60,647 nucleotides of DNA from assembly GCA_007693485.1 (NCBI GenBank), contig REDM01000216.1, forward strand, positions 1-60,647, read 5' to 3'. This DNA comes from Spirochaetaceae bacterium (GTDB taxonomy: Bacteria > Spirochaetota > Spirochaetia > DSM-27196 > PWMO01). A program made the position numbers and the translations under genes. This document shows positions 57,849-60,647 of the stretch, in pieces. The notes under the pieces are model-generated. The model had not been told where the DNA came from. It made no database searches and was given only the letters and a program-made list of their open reading frames with translations. Each line of letters begins with the position of its first letter. Within the stretch, counting starts at the first letter, position 1.

Positions 57849-59075
57849 GTGGTGCAGACAGCAAGTCCCGAAGTGTACTCGATTGGTCAATTGACCGACC
57901 TCATCAAATCCACTCTTGAAGCTGGATTTCCCGTTGTCACCGTTGAGGGAGAAATCTCCAACTTCCGGCCGTCCAGTGCCGGACACTGCTACTTCACCCT
58001 CAAGGATGAAAACGCGATGATCCAGGCGGTGATGTTTCGTGGTCGAGCCTCCGCCCTGCCGTTTCAACCGGAAGACGGAATGCTGGTGCGGGCGGTGGGC
58101 AGCATATCGGTCTACGGGAAGCGGGGAACCTATCAGATCATCTGCGAGACCATGTCGCTCGCAGGGGCGGGCGCGATTCTCGCGATGCTCGAGCAGCGCA
58201 AGCGAGAGCTTGCCGCAGAAGGTTTGTTTGATCAGGAGCGTAAGAAACAGCTCCCCAGCTTTCCACAACGCGTTGCTGTTGTTACCTCACCCACCGGGGC
58301 GGCCATTCGCGACATTGTCAATGTAATCGGGCGACGACATGCGGGAATCTCGCTGGTTGTGGTTCCCGCTCCGGTGCAGGGTGATGGGGCAGCCGAAAAG
58401 ATCGCCGATGCCATTGCGCGGGCGGACCGGCACCGTCTCGGGGATGTGATCATTGTAGGACGAGGAGGTGGTTCTCTCGAGGATCTGCTCCCCTTCTCCG
58501 ATCCACGGGTGGTACGCGCCATCGCCGCCTGTAACACACCGGTCATCTCCGCAGTGGGGCACGAGATTGACGTGAGCCTGTCCGACCTGGTCGCCGACCT
58601 GCGCGCCCCGACCCCATCCGCAGCCGCCGAACTGGTGAGCGCCGACCGCGAACAGGTGCGCCGACAGGTCATTCAGTTCGGAAGGGACGTTGTTCGATCC
58701 TTTGCAGCACGCATCGATCGCGCCCGGCTCTCACTCAGCCGATTTGCCCCGGCAGAGCTGGAGCGCACCGTCCATCTGGTTATGCAGCCCTCGCTTCAAC
58801 GCCTGGACGAGGCCAAGGAGGCACTGATTACCTCGATGGAGCGACGACTCACCGAGAGCCGCCACCGCGTTACGCTTGCGGCCCGACAGATTGAAGATCT
58901 TTCTCCATACGCGGTTCTGAGCCGCGGTTTTGCGGTGGTTACCCACCACGGACGCGTTGTCACCGACGCCGCCACACTCAATGGAGCCGACCCACTGAAG
59001 ATTCGGTTTGCATCCGGAGCGGTGGATGCCCATGTGGATACTCCCACGAAAGGAACAAGCAATGAAGGGTTTTGA
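57849..59075 (+). CDS. xseA: exodeoxyribonuclease VII large subunit
   Basis: A 408-aa subunit of the nuclease that degrades single-stranded DNA. The N-terminal OB-fold (VEGEISNFRPSSAGHCYFTL, AVMFRGRASALPF) precedes the catalytic domain (VAVVTSPTGAAIRDIVNVIG, GRGGGSLEDLLPFSD, SAVGHEIDVSLSDLVADLRA) and a helical region. The start is GTG at 57849 with AAGGGGG ten bases upstream; a second GTG follows at 57852. It overlaps xseB by 14 bp. Confidence 0.95.
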   Translation: MVQTASPEVYSIGQLTDLIKSTLEAGFPVVTVEGEISNFRPSSAGHCYFTLKDENAMIQAVMFRGRASALPFQPEDGMLVRAVGSISVYGKRGTYQIICETMSLAGAGAILAMLEQRKRELAAEGLFDQERKKQLPSFPQRVAVVTSPTGAAIRDIVNVIGRRHAGISLVVVPAPVQGDGAAEKIADAIARADRHRLGDVIIVGRGGGSLEDLLPFSDPRVVRAIAACNTPVISAVGHEIDVSLSDLVADLRAPTPSAAAELVSADREQVRRQVIQFGRDVVRSFAARIDRARLSLSRFAPAELERTVHLVMQPSLQRLDEAKEALITSMERRLTESRHRVTLAARQIEDLSPYAVLSRGFAVVTHHGRVVTDAATLNGADPLKIRFASGAVDAHVDTPTKGTSNEGF

Positions 59076-59313
59076 AGAGCGACTGCACCGTCTGGAAGAA
59101 CTGAGCGATCAGCTGCGCGACACCGCGCTTCCGCTCGATGACGCCGTACAGAAATTTGAAGAAGGCGTAAAGCTCGCCCGTAGCCTCGAGCGCGACTTGA
59201 CCCGCGTGGAGCGCCGCGTCCAGATCCTGGTCAACGAACCCGACGCTGAAGGCGAAAAACCGGTACTCGAACTCTTCCCCGAACTGAATGATCTTATCTC
59301 CGACGGAGAATAG
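59062..59313 (+). CDS. xseB: exodeoxyribonuclease VII small subunit
   Basis: An 83-aa helical subunit (FEERLHRLEELSDQLRDTAL, LDDAVQKFEEGVKLAR) that binds XseA. The ATG at 59062 has an AAAGGAA site within xseA and gives the usual length; an in-frame ATG 18 codons earlier is not needed. Its C-terminus is longer than the core by about 15 acidic residues. Confidence 0.93.
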   Translation: MKGFEERLHRLEELSDQLRDTALPLDDAVQKFEEGVKLARSLERDLTRVERRVQILVNEPDAEGEKPVLELFPELNDLISDGE

Positions 59314-59369
59314 CGTTTGCGGTCTACGCATGTCTGGGTGCAATCGGTCGCTGTAACCCTGGCCGTGAC

Positions 59370-59873
59370 TCAGCGAGTGACCTGCGGCGGTAGCTGTACA
59401 CGGTCGCCGGGGCGAATTCCCAACCGACGAAACTCGCCCTGGTTCACTTCCAGCGCGTAGCGCACCTCCGCAACCGAATTCACCGGCTCGAGCGAAAAGG
59501 GTTGCATGTCGTAAATTTCAGTGATTACACCGTCGCGCCGAATGAATGCGATCGAAAGCGGTATCGACGTATCACGCATCCAGAAAGAACGGCGAGCATC
59601 GTCGGGAAAGACAAACAGCATCCCATGCCTTTGGGGTATCGACTGACGGAACATAAGCCCGCGCGCACGGCTCTCTTCGGTGTCTGCAATTTCCACCGTA
59701 AACCGATGCGACCCGATGATCAGTTCAACCGGAGAGGCCTGTGCCGAGCAACCTGACGCCCCCGCAAGGAAGGCGGCAAAGAGCAGCAGCGTAGGCACGC
59801 TTCGACCGTATCGCAGGTTTTCGACAAGTACGCTGGTACGGACGAACTGATCGCCCCGGGGTCTGGGTTGCAT
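59370..59873 (-). CDS. DUF192-family lipoprotein
   Basis: A 167-aa exported protein. An N-terminal hydrophobic segment ends in a likely lipobox (ASGC, Cys42). The DUF192 domain follows with TEESRARGLMFRQSIPQRHG, FWMRDTSIPLSIAFI and VRYALEVNQGEFRRLGIRPG, the hallmark strings of this small beta-rich family of unknown function. AGGAAG lies five bases before the ATG. It converges with xseB across a 56-bp gap and follows the exported protein gene on its own strand. Confidence 0.85.
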   Translation of the reverse strand: MQPRPRGDQFVRTSVLVENLRYGRSVPTLLLFAAFLAGASGCSAQASPVELIIGSHRFTVEIADTEESRARGLMFRQSIPQRHGMLFVFPDDARRSFWMRDTSIPLSIAFIRRDGVITEIYDMQPFSLEPVNSVAEVRYALEVNQGEFRRLGIRPGDRVQLPPQVTR

Positions 59874-59941
59874 GATGCTTCCTGATGTATCCGGATTGCG
59901 GATGATGCCGCGATTCCGTACGTTGAATCGCCCAGCCGCGG

Positions 59942-60502
59942 TCAGAACTGGTCGAGAAACCGTCGACGGCTGAGCTCTCGTACCGACCGTCGCGCCCGGC
60001 CGTCGTCTACCAACCGGTCAAACACCGGAACGTCGACGTACCGCACGGTCAGCGGTCTCTCCAGCGACAAACGGGTACGATCCGACTGCCACACCACCAA
60101 CTGCGGACTGAGCGATGTCGGCTCGCCATAACGCTCCACAAGGGTGGTATAGAGACCATAATGGTCGAGTTCCTGCGGGTTAAGCAAGAGGGTAATGGTA
60201 AAGAGGGCGTTTCCGGAGAACTGAAAGAACGCACGTCGGATGTGCGTGTACCCGCCGGTTTCAATAACCCGATCTTGACTCGCCGGCAGGAGCGTGACAT
60301 CGGGTTCTCCACGATAGAAGAAATCCGGATGATCAATGAGACGCTGCTGAACCTCGGTGATGCCCATACCCAGTTCGATGTCTGCGAAACCACGGGGCAA
60401 GGGACGCACCTCACCAGGATCGCCGTTCTGGGCAATCGCCCCCACGCATACGATCGAAAGTAGTGAATAAAATAGGAGGGCCCGGCGGGTGGCGTTGTTC
60501 AT
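59942..60502 (-). CDS. exported protein of unknown function
   Basis: A 186-aa protein with a signal peptide (about 1-24, ending AIA before Q). The mature part (PRGFADIELGMGITEVQQRLI, HIRRAFFQFSGNALFTITLL, YGEPTSLSPQLVVWQSDRTRL) is an alpha/beta domain resembling small periplasmic proteins that begin 'F..i.LGMs.eeV', but no function is known. ATG at 60502 is chosen because 34 codons upstream are polar and contain the promoter. Confidence 0.65.
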   Translation of the reverse strand: MNNATRRALLFYSLLSIVCVGAIAQNGDPGEVRPLPRGFADIELGMGITEVQQRLIDHPDFFYRGEPDVTLLPASQDRVIETGGYTHIRRAFFQFSGNALFTITLLLNPQELDHYGLYTTLVERYGEPTSLSPQLVVWQSDRTRLSLERPLTVRYVDVPVFDRLVDDGRARRSVRELSRRRFLDQF

Positions 60503-60509
60503 TGGTCTG

Positions 60510-60538
60510 AATATCGGCGTTTTCGCCGATGCGCACAA
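60510..60538 (-). promoter_or_regulatory. promoter with internal palindrome, predicted one-base leader
   Basis: On the minus strand, TTGTGC (60533-60538, 3 of 6) and GATATT (60510-60515, 4 of 6) are 17 bases apart; the RNA would start at 60503, one base before the ATG. A perfect inverted repeat ATCGGCG-TTTT-CGCCGAT (60513-60530) occupies the spacer and part of the -10 box, the position of a repressor operator. Confidence 0.45.
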
Positions 60539-60606
60539 GACTTCTGAAGTGGTGCGAATATTGTGCTTTTTGCGCGTCTCTCCGATTAAAACTCCCCCGA
60601 ACACGC

Positions 60607-60647
60607 ATGACAGTCCTTCTTGCCGCCCTACGCCGCGAGATGAGCCG
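60607..60647 (+). CDS. possible 5' end of a gene running out of the window
   Basis: An ATG at 60607 opens a frame (MTVLLAALRREMSR) that continues to the window edge without a stop. Only 13 complete codons are visible, there is no clear ribosome site and no family can be assigned. It would be divergent from the exported-protein gene at 59942-60502. Confidence 0.3.
   Translation, partial: MTVLLAALRREMS

Noticed and set aside
57816-57852. Leaderless promoter for xseA (TTGAAC with TAATCT)
   Set aside because: The -10 box matches only 3 of 6 and a reasonable Shine-Dalgarno (AAGGGGG) lies ten bases before the GTG, so ordinary initiation is more likely.
1-60647. CRISPR arrays, insertion sequences, prophage or attachment sites
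   Set aside because: No regularly spaced repeats, transposase, integrase or phage genes were seen; gene order and composition look like core chromosome.

Overview
The window is 60.6 kb of GC-rich chromosome from a spirochaete, most likely a free-living member of the Spirochaetaceae or a near relative. The strongest markers are a FlaA flagellar-filament sheath protein (48595-49593), a P83/100-family antigen (7582-9078), a spirochaete-type SPASM protein (56222-57766) and a 73-aa TPR protein whose tail matches the end of spirochaetal adenylate cyclases. The region is densely packed core genome. I found no insertion sequence, prophage, CRISPR array, tRNA or rRNA.

Layout. 2-4386 (+): five overlapping envelope genes (MlaD, TPR lipoprotein, membrane protein, LysM/M23 peptidase, PEGA protein), closed by a terminator. 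4556-7560 (+): penicillin-binding protein 1A and a short ParB-fold protein. 7582-10868 (-): P83/100 and a PQQ-propeller protein. 11044-13304 (+): Rex redox repressor, RlmK-like methyltransferase, lipoprotein. 13298-17351 (-): gltX-glyS-tyrS. 17409-19496 (-): AlaA-type aminotransferase and a membrane protein. 19556-22391 (+): degenerate HD-GYP protein and a TGS/uridine-kinase fusion. 22381-25770 (-): clpS-clpA-aat, the N-degron pathway in one unit. 25903-30565 (-): GHMP sugar kinase, surE, TPR protein, NHL/VWA-like protein. 30655-32352 (+): lnt. 32410-39431 (-): rpsT, hup, second lnt, response regulator, small TPR protein, bactofilin, cinA, rho, rpmE. 39629-44214 (+): plsC and a heterodimeric ABC exporter. 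44246-47237 (-): degenerate M23 protein, bactofilin, YaaR, RicT. 47438-48214 (+): TatD. 48595-57766 (-): a five-gene glycan/nucleotide-sugar cluster running into an amidase, a GerMN protein and flaA. 57849-59313 (+): xseAB. 59370-60502 (-): DUF192 lipoprotein and an exported protein of unknown function.

How the parts work together. Much of the window concerns the cell envelope and its shape: peptidoglycan synthesis (PBP1A), hydrolysis (M23, amidase), bactofilin scaffolds, lipoprotein acylation (two lnt), phospholipid transport and synthesis (MlaD, PlsC) and the periplasmic flagellar sheath (FlaA). The minus-strand cluster 51232-57766 is the most interesting block. It combines a SPASM protein that has lost its radical-SAM cysteines, a glycosyltransferase-like protein, an SpsF-like cytidylyltransferase, a PseG-like/methyltransferase fusion and an ATP-grasp enzyme. 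Its genes are linked by short overlaps and run toward flaA, so it is a candidate system for modifying flagella or cell surface.

Expression signals. Genes inside operons usually have Shine-Dalgarno sequences or stop/start overlaps. Several genes at the head of transcription units lack them, and instead carry promoter-like -10 boxes that would start RNA at, or within six bases of, the start codon. Non-ATG starts (GTG, TTG) are common. All family assignments come from reading the translated sequence; no database search was run.
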